From: Paracoccaceae bacterium
Lineage (GTDB): Bacteria > Pseudomonadota > Alphaproteobacteria > Rhodobacterales > Rhodobacteraceae
Length of the DNA stretch: 51,015 bases
Direction of reading: 5' to 3'
NCBI GenBank assembly: GCA_026419405.1
Contig: JANZZL010000088.1
Coordinates: forward strand, 1-51,015
Shown here: one piece after another, positions 37,591 to 48,233 of the stretch
Position numbering within the stretch: position 1 is the first letter of the stretch
How the letters are laid out: each line of letters starts with the position of its first letter
Notes under the pieces: model-generated
The model's input: the letters and a program-made list of their open reading frames with translations, nothing else
Databases searched by the model: none
What the model was told of the DNA's origin: nothing
Program-made: the position numbers and the translations under genes

Positions 37591-38193
37591 ATGAGAACCC
37601 GTTCCATCGCCGCCGCGGCGGCCCTGATCGCCGCCCCGCTCGCGGCCGCTCCGGCCCTGGCCGGCGGCCTCGACCAGCCGCAGGCGGCCCCGATCGTCGC
37701 CGCCCCCCCGCCGCCTGCCATGCCGGCGTCGGGCGACTGGAGCGGCCTCTATGGCGGTGGCCAGATCGGCTACGGCGATCTCGACGACGACGTCAGCGGC
37801 AACGGCTGGCTCGGCGGCGTGCACCTCGGCTACAACTGGGACTTCGGCAATGTCGTGGTCGGCGTCGAGGGCGACTATGACGTGACCGACATCGACATCG
37901 GCGCCGCAGGCGACTCGCTCGACAACGTGGCGCGGCTCAAGCTCCGCGCGGGCTACGACGCCGGCCGGACGCTGTTCTACGGCACCGCCGGGGCGGCGCA
38001 TGCGGGCGCCAGCGTCGGCGGGTCGGACCTGTCCGACACCGGCTGGTTCGCCGGCCTGGGCATGGGCTACCAGGTGTCGGATTCGCTCGTCCTCGGCGGC
38101 GAGGTGCTGAGCCATCGGTTCGACGACTTCGACGGCTCGGGCCTCGACCTGCGCGCGACGACCGCGACGCTCCGCGCCTCGTTCCGCTTCTAG
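37591..38193 (+). CDS. Outer-membrane beta-barrel protein (Omp25/OmpW-like porin family)
   Basis: A 200-residue exported protein. A signal peptide is cut near APALAGG (about residue 24), then comes a short Pro/Ala-rich stretch. An eight-stranded beta-barrel follows that opens with GDWSGLYGGGQIGYG and shows alternating strands (GVHLGYNWDFGNVVVGVEGDYDV, ARLKLRAGYDAGRTLFYGTAG). It ends with the outer-membrane insertion signature of aromatic C-terminal residues (LRASFRF). Resembles the Omp25/Omp31 group of alphaproteobacteria, probably structural. Start follows a good site (GAGGAGA). No promoter could be defined. Confidence 0.87.
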   Translation: MRTRSIAAAAALIAAPLAAAPALAGGLDQPQAAPIVAAPPPPAMPASGDWSGLYGGGQIGYGDLDDDVSGNGWLGGVHLGYNWDFGNVVVGVEGDYDVTDIDIGAAGDSLDNVARLKLRAGYDAGRTLFYGTAGAAHAGASVGGSDLSDTGWFAGLGMGYQVSDSLVLGGEVLSHRFDDFDGSGLDLRATTATLRASFRF

Positions 38194-38220
38194 GCGCCGG
38201 ACCAGGCCGGACCGAACGGC

Positions 38221-38241
38221 GGGCGCCCCGGGCGGGCGCCC
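38221..38241. terminator. Hairpin between convergent genes
   Basis: GGGCGCC (38221-38227) and GGCGCCC (38235-38241) form a perfect 7-bp stem with a 7-base loop, in a GC-rich stretch between the convergent barrel and decarboxylase genes. No T-run on either strand, so it is only a weak candidate for a bidirectional terminator. Confidence 0.35.
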
Positions 38242-38274
38242 GCCCGCGCGCCCCGCCCGGGGCGGCCCGCAGCC

Positions 38275-39660
38275 CTAGCCGAGCGCCGCCCGGATGCAGG
38301 CGACGAGGTGGTTCACGTCGGCCTCGGTGGTGGACCAGCCGCCGACCGAAACCCGGATCACGCTGCGTCCGGCGGTGCGGGTGGGCGTGAGATAGACCTC
38401 GCCGCCGTCGTTGAGCCGGGCGAGCAGCGCCTCGGTCGCCGCGTCGCCCGCCGCCAGCGCGAAGGTGAAGAGCGCCAGCCGCGGCGGCGTGACGATCTGG
38501 ACGCCGGGCAGCCGGGCGATCGCGGCGGCGGCGGCCTCGGCCCAGGCGACATGTGCCCGGATCCGCGCGCGCAGCCCCGCGAGCCCCTCCGCCCGCAGCA
38601 GGAACCAGAGCTTCAGCGCGCGGAAGCGCCGCCCGAGCGGCACGGTCCATTCGTTGAAGTTGACGATCTCCTCCGCGCCCGGCGTGGCCAGGTAGTCGGG
38701 CCTGAGCCCCAGCGTGCGGACCTGCGGACCGGGGTCGGCCAGGAACTGCACCGCGCAGTCGAACTGCGCGCCGAGCCACTTGTGCGGGTTGACCACGATC
38801 GAGTCGGCCGCTTCCGCCCCGGCCCAGAGATGCCGGAACTCGGGGCAGATCATCGCCGAACCCGCCCAGGCCGCGTCCACGTGACTCGGCAGGCCCTCGG
38901 CCCTGGCGACCGCGATCACCTCGCCCGCCCGGTCGAAGGCGCCGGTCGAGGTGCCGCCGGCGCAGACCACGACCCCCGCCGGCAGGTGCCCCGCCGCGCG
39001 GTCGGCGGCGATGGCCGCGGCAAGGTCGCGCGGGTCCATCGATCCGTCCGGCCCCGCGGGCAGCTTCACCAGGTTCTCCTGGCCGATGCCGGCAAGCCGC
39101 ACGGCCTTGTCCACCGAGGAATGCGTCTGCGTGGAAGCGTAGAGCCGCAGCACCGGCGCGCCCGAGAGGCCGCGCGCCAGTCCCGCGAAGCCGAGCGCCC
39201 GCTCGCGCATGGTCAGCACCGCCGACAGGGTCGCGGTGGTGGCGCTGTCGTGGATCGTGCCGGCGAGGCCCTCGGGCAGGCCCAGCGCCTGGCGCAGCCA
39301 GTCGACCATCACCTGTTCCATCTCGGTCGCGGCCGGCGAGGTCTGCCACAGCATGCACTGGGCGGCCATGGCATTGGCCACCTGCTCGGCCCAGATCGAG
39401 GCGGGCGCGGCATTCGCCGGGAAGTAGGCGAAGAAGCGCGGATGCTGCCAGTGGGTCATCGCCCCGGGCACGAGGCGCTCGAAGTCCGCCCAGATCGCCG
39501 CGGGGTCCTCGGGCGCCTCGGGCGGATGCGGGGGCAGGGCGGCGCGCGTGGCGCCGGGGACGAGCGGGGCGCGCACCGGCCGTTCGCGCAGCCGGGCGTG
39601 ATAGTCGGCCGCCCAGTCGGCGGCGCGTTTCGACCAGTGGCGCAGGTCCTCGTGGTCCAT
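38275..39660 (-). CDS. Pyridoxal-dependent group II amino-acid decarboxylase (aromatic-L-amino-acid type)
   Basis: PLP enzyme of 461 residues related to aromatic-amino-acid, tyrosine and glutamate decarboxylases. The PLP-binding lysine is K294 in NPHKWLG. D262 (HVDAAWAG) contacts the pyridine nitrogen and H180 (STQTHSSVDKA) stacks on the ring. HPRFFAYFPANAAPASI in the N-terminal part is the family substrate-site segment. It would release CO2 from an amino acid such as Tyr, Phe, Trp or DOPA; specificity cannot be read from sequence. ATG at 39660 overlaps the end region of the small membrane gene upstream (three bases between its stop and this start), so the two are coupled. Confidence 0.9.
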   Translation of the reverse strand: MDHEDLRHWSKRAADWAADYHARLRERPVRAPLVPGATRAALPPHPPEAPEDPAAIWADFERLVPGAMTHWQHPRFFAYFPANAAPASIWAEQVANAMAAQCMLWQTSPAATEMEQVMVDWLRQALGLPEGLAGTIHDSATTATLSAVLTMRERALGFAGLARGLSGAPVLRLYASTQTHSSVDKAVRLAGIGQENLVKLPAGPDGSMDPRDLAAAIAADRAAGHLPAGVVVCAGGTSTGAFDRAGEVIAVARAEGLPSHVDAAWAGSAMICPEFRHLWAGAEAADSIVVNPHKWLGAQFDCAVQFLADPGPQVRTLGLRPDYLATPGAEEIVNFNEWTVPLGRRFRALKLWFLLRAEGLAGLRARIRAHVAWAEAAAAAIARLPGVQIVTPPRLALFTFALAAGDAATEALLARLNDGGEVYLTPTRTAGRSVIRVSVGGWSTTEADVNHLVACIRAALG

Positions 39661-39665
39661 CCCGC

Positions 39666-39881
39666 TCACCCCAGCGCGATGCCGGCGACGACCATGACGA
39701 GCCCGAGCGCCGAGAGCAGGAGCGCCCCGAGGTTGAGCGCGACGACGCGCTGCAGGCGCGCGCGCAGCTCTGCGTCCGACAGGCCCGCGCGGCGCGCGCC
39801 GGCGACCCTCAGGATGCACCAGACGAGCCCCGCAAGCCCCAGGAGCGTGACGCCCGCCCCGGCCCAGACCAGCCATTCCAT
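39666..39881 (-). CDS. Small two-helix membrane protein
   Basis: A 71-residue protein with two transmembrane helices (about 5-25 and 48-70) joined by a basic-acidic loop (RRAGLSDAELRARLQRV). Start ATG at 39881 after a strong AAGGGGGG site. The stop is immediately before the decarboxylase start, indicating one operon. I recall proteins of this shape in Rhodobacterales genomes without an assigned function. Whether it assists the decarboxylase, for example by exporting the amine, is only a guess. Confidence 0.68.
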   Translation of the reverse strand: MEWLVWAGAGVTLLGLAGLVWCILRVAGARRAGLSDAELRARLQRVVALNLGALLLSALGLVMVVAGIALG

Positions 39882-40003
39882 GGTTCGAGCCCCCCTTCCG
39901 GCTCGCCCTAGCGCGGGCCGTCGGCGGTGGCAAGCCGGGGCCTTGAAGGCGGCCGGAGGCGGGGGTAGGGAACGGGCCGCCGAGCCAGAAGGGAGACGCG
40001 CCG

Positions 40004-40273
40004 ATGACCGAAGCCGCCACCAACCCGCCCGCGGATGCCGCCTACGGGGTCGCCGCCGGCGAGCTGCGCCAGATCGTCGAACGCATCGAGAGGCTCGAGG
40101 CCGAGAAGAAGGACGTCGCCGACCAGATCAAGGAGGTCCTGGCCGAGGCCAAGGGGCGCGGCTACGACGTCAAGGTGCTGCGCAAGGTGATCGCCCTGAG
40201 GAAGCGCGACCGCGACGACCTGGCCGAGGAGGAGGCGGTGCTCGAGATGTACAAGGCCGCGCTCGGCATGTGA
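40004..40273 (+). CDS. gapR: GapR (DUF2312) nucleoid-associated protein
   Basis: An 89-residue DNA-binding protein. In Caulobacter GapR forms a tetrameric clamp on overtwisted DNA ahead of replication and transcription forks and stimulates topoisomerases. The central part is the long coiled coil (LRQIVERIERLEAEKKDVADQIKEV) followed by AKGRGYDVKVLRKVIALRKRDRDDL, the most conserved stretch of the family, with DNA-contacting basic residues. Length is typical. Start ATG at 40004 follows AAGGGAGACG. Monocistronic by appearance, converging on guaB. Confidence 0.93.
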   Translation: MTEAATNPPADAAYGVAAGELRQIVERIERLEAEKKDVADQIKEVLAEAKGRGYDVKVLRKVIALRKRDRDDLAEEEAVLEMYKAALGM

Positions 40274-40410
40274 GCGCGGCCCCCTGCGGCCGCCGCTGGC
40301 GCGGCGACGCCCTTCCTGTCGCCTCCGCCCTGTCCGGGCTCCGGCTCCGGTCGCCTGCGGCGCGACGGACCGCCGCGCGGTGCGCCCGGGCGCCGGATCG
40401 CCCCTGCTTC

Positions 40411-40502
40411 CCCTTTCTCCAAATATCCCCGCCGGAGGCCCCCGAGCGGCCGCGCCGGGCGCGGCCGCGAGACAAGGGGCTTGGCCCGGAACGGGCCGCC
40501 GC
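40411..40502 (-). repeat. Dispersed ~95-bp 3' intergenic repeat, copy 2
   Basis: Minus-strand copy of the element at 19931-20029: it starts GCGGCGGCCCGTTCCGGGCC (40502-40483), passes through CGGCCGCTCGGGGGCCTCCG and ends GGGGATATTTGGAGAAAG. A perfect hairpin GCGGCCGCG-CCCGG-CGCGGCCGC is internal. It begins 13 bases after the guaB stop in the guaB orientation, the same relation as copy 1 to its gene. The rest of the 242-base gap between gapR and guaB shows nothing else. Confidence 0.7.
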
Positions 40503-40515
40503 GTGATCCGCGGTC

Positions 40516-43771
<3,256 letters not shown>

Positions 43772-43915
43772 GGCGCGGAAGGTGCCTGCAGGCGGCGCCG
43801 CGGGCAAGGGCCGCGAGGGTCGCAGCGGCGGCGGGGCGGCCGGAAGAGGCGCATGGGCGCAAGGCGGGAACCGGGGTCCCCCGCGGCCCGGGGCTCGGTC
43901 CTTGGCACGGCCCTT

Positions 43916-43972
43916 GGCGCGGCCTGGCGAGGCCACTCCACTGCGCGGCCCAGGGCGCGGCCTGGCGAGGCC
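43916..43972. repeat. 19-base direct repeat in the TDT-ssb gap
   Basis: GGCGCGGCCTGGCGAGGCC occurs at 43916-43934 and 43954-43972. The 353-base stretch 43772-44124 between the TDT-type gene and ssb holds this and related GC-rich text (repeated GCGCGGC/CTTGGC) but no gene, promoter or terminator that I can support. Confidence 0.6.
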
Positions 43973-44124
43973 CCTGCGCGGCAGACCCCGCGGCCGGCCG
44001 CCGCAGCGCAGGGGACGGGGCCCGCCGCCTCGCGGATGGCCACCCGTCCGGCCGCGTGCAGGCGCCAGCCGCCGATCGCCGCGCCCGGCCTGCCGGCCCC
44101 GCCCGCGCGCTGCGGGCGGCGGCG

Positions 44125-44604
44125 TCAGAAGGGGATCTCGTCGTCGAGGTCGGGCCCGCCCCGGCCGCCGCCCGGCGAGGGCCCGCCGTAGTCGCGCCCG
44201 CCGCCGTAGTCGCCGCCGCGGTCGTCGGGATAGGCCGGGGCGCCGCCGCCCTCGCGCCCGTCGAGCAGGGTGAGCTCGCCCCGGTAGGGCCGCAGCACGA
44301 TCTCGGTCGTGTAGCGTTCCTGCCCCGACTGGTCCTGCCACTTGCGGGTCTCGAGCTGGCCCTCGATGTAGACCTTCGAGCCCTTCCTGAGATACTGCTC
44401 GGCAATCTTGGCGAGGTTCTCGTTGAAGATTGCAACCGAGTGCCACTCGGTCCTCTCCTTGCGCTCTCCGGTGGCGCGGTCGCGCCAGGTCTCGGAGGTG
44501 GCGATGCGCAGGTTGCAGACCTTGCCGCCGTTCTGGAACGTCCGCACCTCGGGGTCGCGGCCGAGGTTGCCGATCAGAATGACCTTGTTCACCGATCCCG
44601 CCAT
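44125..44604 (-). CDS. ssb: Single-stranded DNA-binding protein
   Basis: SSB protects single-stranded DNA during replication, recombination and repair. The 159-residue protein has the OB-fold ([43 protein letters not shown]) to about residue 108. A Gly/Asp/Tyr/Arg-rich flexible linker follows ([16 protein letters not shown]), then the invariant acidic tip DLDDEIPF that recruits partner proteins. Start ATG at 44604 gives the usual MAGSVNKV. In many relatives ssb lies beside uvrA, but here it is about 41 kb away. No SOS box was seen in front of it. Confidence 0.96.
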   Translation of the reverse strand: MAGSVNKVILIGNLGRDPEVRTFQNGGKVCNLRIATSETWRDRATGERKERTEWHSVAIFNENLAKIAEQYLRKGSKVYIEGQLETRKWQDQSGQERYTTEIVLRPYRGELTLLDGREGGGAPAYPDDRGGDYGGGRDYGGPSPGGGRGGPDLDDEIPF

Positions 44605-44798
44605 CTCGCGCCTCCCGCCGAATCCCCGATCGTGCCAGGCTGCCGTTACAGCACCCCCGCGTGGTTAATGGAAGGCCAATCGGTGGCTGCCGGACCGGGC
44701 GCGGGGGCGCGCGTGCCGGTGCCGTCTGGCGCGGCGGCCGCAGATCGGTATAGTGAGGGCGGGACGGACGACCGAGCGGGAACGAGGGACCACGCCGC

Positions 44799-45392
44799 AT
44801 GACACGACCGGGAGCCCTGGGCGCGGCGATCGCCGCGTGCCTCGCCGCATTTCCGGCGGAGGCGAACGAGACCGCCTCGTCGAAGTCGCGCATGGCGCTG
44901 TTCCAGGCGCAGGTGCGCGTGCTCGACGGCCGCGCGGCGGTGCAGTATGCGAACTCGGTCCGGCTCCAGCCGCCTTCGGTCCGCGTGCCGGGGCGCGAGG
45001 ACGTGCCGGGCTTCAGCGGCCGCTACCGGGGCGAGTGGCTGCCGGTGGCGCGCGCCGCGGCACGCCGCCACGGCATCCCCGAGGACCTGTTCCTGCGCCT
45101 CGTGCAGCAGGAATCCGGCTGGAACCCGCGGGCGGTGTCGCACAAGGGCGCGACGGGGCTTGCCCAGCTCATGCCGGCGACGGCGCAGCGGCTCGGGGTC
45201 GACATCGACGACCCGCATCAGAACCTCGACGGCGGTGCGCGCTACCTGCGGATGATGTACGACCGCTTCGGCACCTGGCGGCTTGCGCTGGCCGCCTACA
45301 ATGCCGGCCCCGAGGCGGTGGAACGGCACGGCGGCGTGCCGCCCTACCGCGAGACCCAGGGCTACGTGCGGGCGATCCTCGGCAGCGGATGA
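44799..45392 (+). CDS. Lytic transglycosylase (SLT domain), exported
   Basis: Peptidoglycan-cleaving enzyme of 197 residues. A signal peptide ends near PAEANE (about residue 21), a short spacer follows and then the soluble lytic transglycosylase fold. The catalytic Glu is E105 in [13 protein letters not shown]. The family motifs [17 protein letters not shown] and [20 protein letters not shown] follow. It cuts the MurNAc-GlcNAc bond with 1,6-anhydro formation, for wall turnover or for local insertion of machines. A TATAGT box at 44749-44754 may be its -10. Divergent from ssb. Confidence 0.92.
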   Translation: MTRPGALGAAIAACLAAFPAEANETASSKSRMALFQAQVRVLDGRAAVQYANSVRLQPPSVRVPGREDVPGFSGRYRGEWLPVARAAARRHGIPEDLFLRLVQQESGWNPRAVSHKGATGLAQLMPATAQRLGVDIDDPHQNLDGGARYLRMMYDRFGTWRLALAAYNAGPEAVERHGGVPPYRETQGYVRAILGSG

Positions 45393-45410
45393 GCGCCGCG
45401 CCGCGCGCGC

Positions 45411-46283
45411 TCAGCCGATGAACCGGACGCCGGGGATCGCGGCGATCCGCGCCACGTCGGCCTCGTAGGCGGCGGTGATCGCGGCGACGTGCTCCTGCGT
45501 CCAGCCCGGCATGTCGATCTCGACCTCCAGGCGCTCCGGCCGCCCGAAGCGTTCGAGGAAGGCGGCGACCGCCCGCCGGCGGCGCGCCTCGCTCTCGGGC
45601 GGGTTGTCGGCGAAGTAGGCCTGCATCCGCTCCACGCCCTCGGGCAGCATCAGCTCGGCCAGGAACTCGTCGAGATGCTCCAGCCGCGTCGCCTCGCCGT
45701 GGCCCGAGACGGCGCGCAGCACCGCGGGCCAGATCAGCGGCAGGTCCTCGTCGCACCAGACGGTGATGGCGCAGTCGGGCACCGCCGCCCGCATCTCGGC
45801 GACGAGGGCGGACCAGCTCAGGCGGAGCGGATCGATCCCGCCGGGCAGCGCCGGGGCAGCGGCTGGCTCGCTGGCCGCGTGCAGCGCGGGCAGGAAGGTC
45901 GCGGGATCGCGGATGCCGAGGCAGAAGGAGACGGCGTGATCGGGGAAGATGTTGCGCAGCTGGGCGACGCGGGCCGCGCCCCCCGGATAGAGCCGTCCGC
46001 TGCCCAGCGCGTCCGAGCGCAGGCCGAGGAACATCTCGTGGCCGAACACCACGCGCCGGGGGCGGTCCTGCACCATCACGGCGTCGAGCACGAGCTCCTG
46101 CATCCGCGGCGAGGCGCGGGCGCCGTCGAGCCGGGCGATCAGGTCGCGAAACAGGTAGCGGTAGTGGCGGGCGAGCGGCACGACGATGCCCTCCTCGGCC
46201 AGCGCCGCGCGGTTCCTGAGCAGCGTGCGGATGATCCGGTCCTCATCGGTGCAGTGCGCGCCGACGTGAAAGACGATCTCCAT
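45411..46283 (-). CDS. Conserved hypothetical protein, possibly sulfotransferase-like
   Basis: A 290-residue soluble protein, MEIVFHVGAHCTDEDRIIRTLLRNRAALAEEGIVVP. The opening strand-turn-helix resembles the PAPS-binding start of bacterial sulfotransferase-like proteins (hhHhGxHKTGT...), but HCTDED replaces the Lys/Thr-rich loop, so sulfotransferase activity is doubtful. Later segments (VVFGHEMFLG, VSFCLGIRDPATFLPAL) fit the same fold. Start ATG follows GGGGGAG. No obvious operon; convergent with the transglycosylase gene 18 bases away. Confidence 0.65.
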   Translation of the reverse strand: MEIVFHVGAHCTDEDRIIRTLLRNRAALAEEGIVVPLARHYRYLFRDLIARLDGARASPRMQELVLDAVMVQDRPRRVVFGHEMFLGLRSDALGSGRLYPGGAARVAQLRNIFPDHAVSFCLGIRDPATFLPALHAASEPAAAPALPGGIDPLRLSWSALVAEMRAAVPDCAITVWCDEDLPLIWPAVLRAVSGHGEATRLEHLDEFLAELMLPEGVERMQAYFADNPPESEARRRRAVAAFLERFGRPERLEVEIDMPGWTQEHVAAITAAYEADVARIAAIPGVRFIG

Positions 46284-46390
46284 TGCCCGCTCCCCCGGTG
46301 CCGCCCGTCGAGAGCTACCGAAGCGCCGGCCGTGCGTCAAACCCGCGCCCCGCTTGCCCGCCGCCCGGCGCGGGGCTATGGGTGGGCCGT

Positions 46391-46466
46391 GCCCCTATAG
46401 CTCAGCCGGTAGAGCATCTGATTTGTAATCAGGGGGTCGGGGGTTCGAGTCCCTCTGGGGGCACCA
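46391..46466 (+). tRNA. tRNA-Thr (anticodon TGT)
   Basis: A 76-base cloverleaf with the 3' CCA encoded. The acceptor stem GCCCCTA pairs with TGGGGGC (one G-T pair). The anticodon loop is TTTGTAA with anticodon TGT, which reads ACA/ACG threonine codons. GGTTCGAGTCC forms the T arm. It is followed directly by ordinary genes; no attachment-site duplication of its 3' end was found. Confidence 0.96.
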
Positions 46467-46534
46467 GATCGCGAACCGGGGCAGGCAAGGGCGGCCGGCG
46501 GAGCAGCCGCGCGGTGCCGTCGAAGGGGGCAGGA

Positions 46535-47728
46535 ATGGCGGTGGGCGCGCTTGACGGGCTGGTTGTTCTCGACCTCAGCCGGATCCTCGCCGGGCCGACC
46601 TGCACGCAGCTTCTGGGCGACCTCGGCGCGACGGTGATCAAGATCGAGAACCCGGCCACGCGCGGCGACGACACGCGCGAATGGGGCCCGCCCTTCGCGC
46701 TCGGCCGCGACGGCCGGCCGACCGACCTCTCTTCCTATTTCATGTCGGCCAACCGCAACAAGTATTCGGTCGCTGTCGACATCGCCACGCCCGAGGGCCA
46801 GGCGACCGTGCGGGCGATCGCGGCGCGCGCCGACGTGGTGGTGGAGAACTTCAAGCCGGGCGGGCTGGCGAAGTACGGTCTCGATCACCAGAGCCTGCGC
46901 GCGGCGTTTCCCCGCCTCGTCTACTGCTCGATCTCGGGCTACGGCCAGACCGGGCCGAACCGGGAGAAGCCGGGCTACGACCTGATGGCGCAGGGCTTCG
47001 GCGGGATCATGAGCCTGACGGGCGAGCCCGAGGGCGAGCCGATGAAGGTGGGCGTGGGTATCGCCGACGTCATGTGCGGCATGTATGCAGCCGTCGGCAT
47101 CCTCGCCGCGCTCCGCCACCGCGACCGCACCGGCGAGGGGCAGCACATCGACCTGGCCCTGGTGGACAGCCAGGTCGCCTGGCTGATCAACGAGGGCGTG
47201 GCGCACCTGACCACCGGCCGGCCGCGCCCGCGGCGCGGCAACCAGCACGCGACCATCGTGCCCTACCAGGCCTTCCGCGCCGCCGACGGCCACGTCCTGG
47301 TCGCGGTGGGCAACGACAGCCAGTATCGCCGCTTCTGCGACTTCCTCGGCCGGCCGGACCTGGCCGAGGATCCGGCCTTCGCCACCAACCCCGCGCGGCT
47401 GGAGAACCGCGACCGGCTGATCCCGATCCTCGAGGGGCTGATCTCCCGGATGACCCGCGCCGAGGTGATCGCCGGGCTCGAGGCGCGCAAGGTGCCGGTC
47501 GGGCCGGTCAACACGGTGGAGGAGGTCTTCGCCTCCGAGCAGGTGGCGGCGCGGGAGATGCGCATCGACATGCCGCGCGACGACATCGACCGGGGCGGGG
47601 TGGAGCTGATCGGCAACCCGCTCAAGTTCTCCGCAACGCCCGTGGCCTACCGCAAGCCGCCGCCGCATTTCGGCGAGGACACGCAGGCGGTGCTCGACTG
47701 GCTCGCGGGCCGCGGCCCGCTCGGCTGA
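46535..47728 (+). CDS. Class III CoA-transferase (CaiB/BaiF family)
   Basis: Enzyme of 397 residues that moves CoA between acyl-CoA and a carboxylic acid without a covalent ping-pong intermediate of the class I kind. The family opening LDGLVVLDLSRILAGPTCTQ and KIENP is present. The catalytic Asp is D149 in KPGYDLMAQGFGGIMS, aligning with the Asp of formyl-CoA transferase. The C-terminal part includes IPVGPVNTVEEVF-like text (VPVGPVNTVEEVFAS). The likely use is activation of a small dicarboxylate or carnitine-like acid, substrate unassigned. Start ATG follows GGGGGCAGGA, 68 bases after the tRNA. Confidence 0.92.
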   Translation: MAVGALDGLVVLDLSRILAGPTCTQLLGDLGATVIKIENPATRGDDTREWGPPFALGRDGRPTDLSSYFMSANRNKYSVAVDIATPEGQATVRAIAARADVVVENFKPGGLAKYGLDHQSLRAAFPRLVYCSISGYGQTGPNREKPGYDLMAQGFGGIMSLTGEPEGEPMKVGVGIADVMCGMYAAVGILAALRHRDRTGEGQHIDLALVDSQVAWLINEGVAHLTTGRPRPRRGNQHATIVPYQAFRAADGHVLVAVGNDSQYRRFCDFLGRPDLAEDPAFATNPARLENRDRLIPILEGLISRMTRAEVIAGLEARKVPVGPVNTVEEVFASEQVAAREMRIDMPRDDIDRGGVELIGNPLKFSATPVAYRKPPPHFGEDTQAVLDWLAGRGPLG

Positions 47729-47741
47729 GCGCGGGCGGGGC

Positions 47742-48155
47742 CTAGTCGGCGACGGCGACCCCGCGCAGGGCGAGCGCGTTGAGCAGCGACCGGCTCGCGG
47801 GCACCGATTCCGGGGGCAGGCGGATCATGCGGCCGTCGCGCAGCGCGAGCAGCATCCGCGGCCGGCTGTCCTCGCCCCGCTCGGGCTGCGCCCGCAGCAC
47901 CTGCGACAGGGCGACCTCTCCCGTCTCGCCCGGGCGCCACCAGTGGAGCCGCCCGGCCGCCAGCTCCACGCCCGAGCGCGGATCGAGCAGGATCGACCAG
48001 ATCAGGAAGGGCAGCGGCAGCACCGCGGCGGCGATCACCAGCGACACGCTGCCGAGGCCCGCGCCGCCGACGAGGAAGATGACGGAGGCGCCGAGCGAGG
48101 CCCAGAGCGTGCTGCGGGGCCGGCGCCGTTCGAACCTGTATTCGACCGATCTCAT
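47742..48155 (-). CDS. Hypothetical membrane protein
   Basis: A 137-residue protein with a basic N-terminus and two transmembrane helices (about 20-55, including FLVGGAGLGSVSLVIAAAVLPLPFLIW). A cytoplasmic PH-like or beta-rich part follows (GVELAAGRLHWWRPGETGEVALSQVLRAQ, MLLALRDGRMIRLPPE). This layout resembles small bacterial PH-domain membrane proteins, but I cannot assign a family. Same strand and 78 bases downstream of pepN, so possibly co-transcribed. Confidence 0.65.
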   Translation of the reverse strand: MRSVEYRFERRRPRSTLWASLGASVIFLVGGAGLGSVSLVIAAAVLPLPFLIWSILLDPRSGVELAAGRLHWWRPGETGEVALSQVLRAQPERGEDSRPRMLLALRDGRMIRLPPESVPASRSLLNALALRGVAVAD

Positions 48156-48233
48156 GGTGCCATCCTCGCCCCCGAATGTGGCGGAAGGATGGGAAGGCGG
48201 TGGAAGATCTGGTACGAATCGCGGGCTGCGGGG

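Noticed and set aside
43772-44124. A small gene between the TDT-type gene and ssb
   Set aside because: Open frames on both strands are Arg/Pro/Gly-rich, lack a ribosome site and resemble no protein family.
46391-46466. tRNA-Thr as an integration site for a mobile element
   Set aside because: No integrase and no second copy of the tRNA 3' end in the window; the flanking genes look chromosomal.
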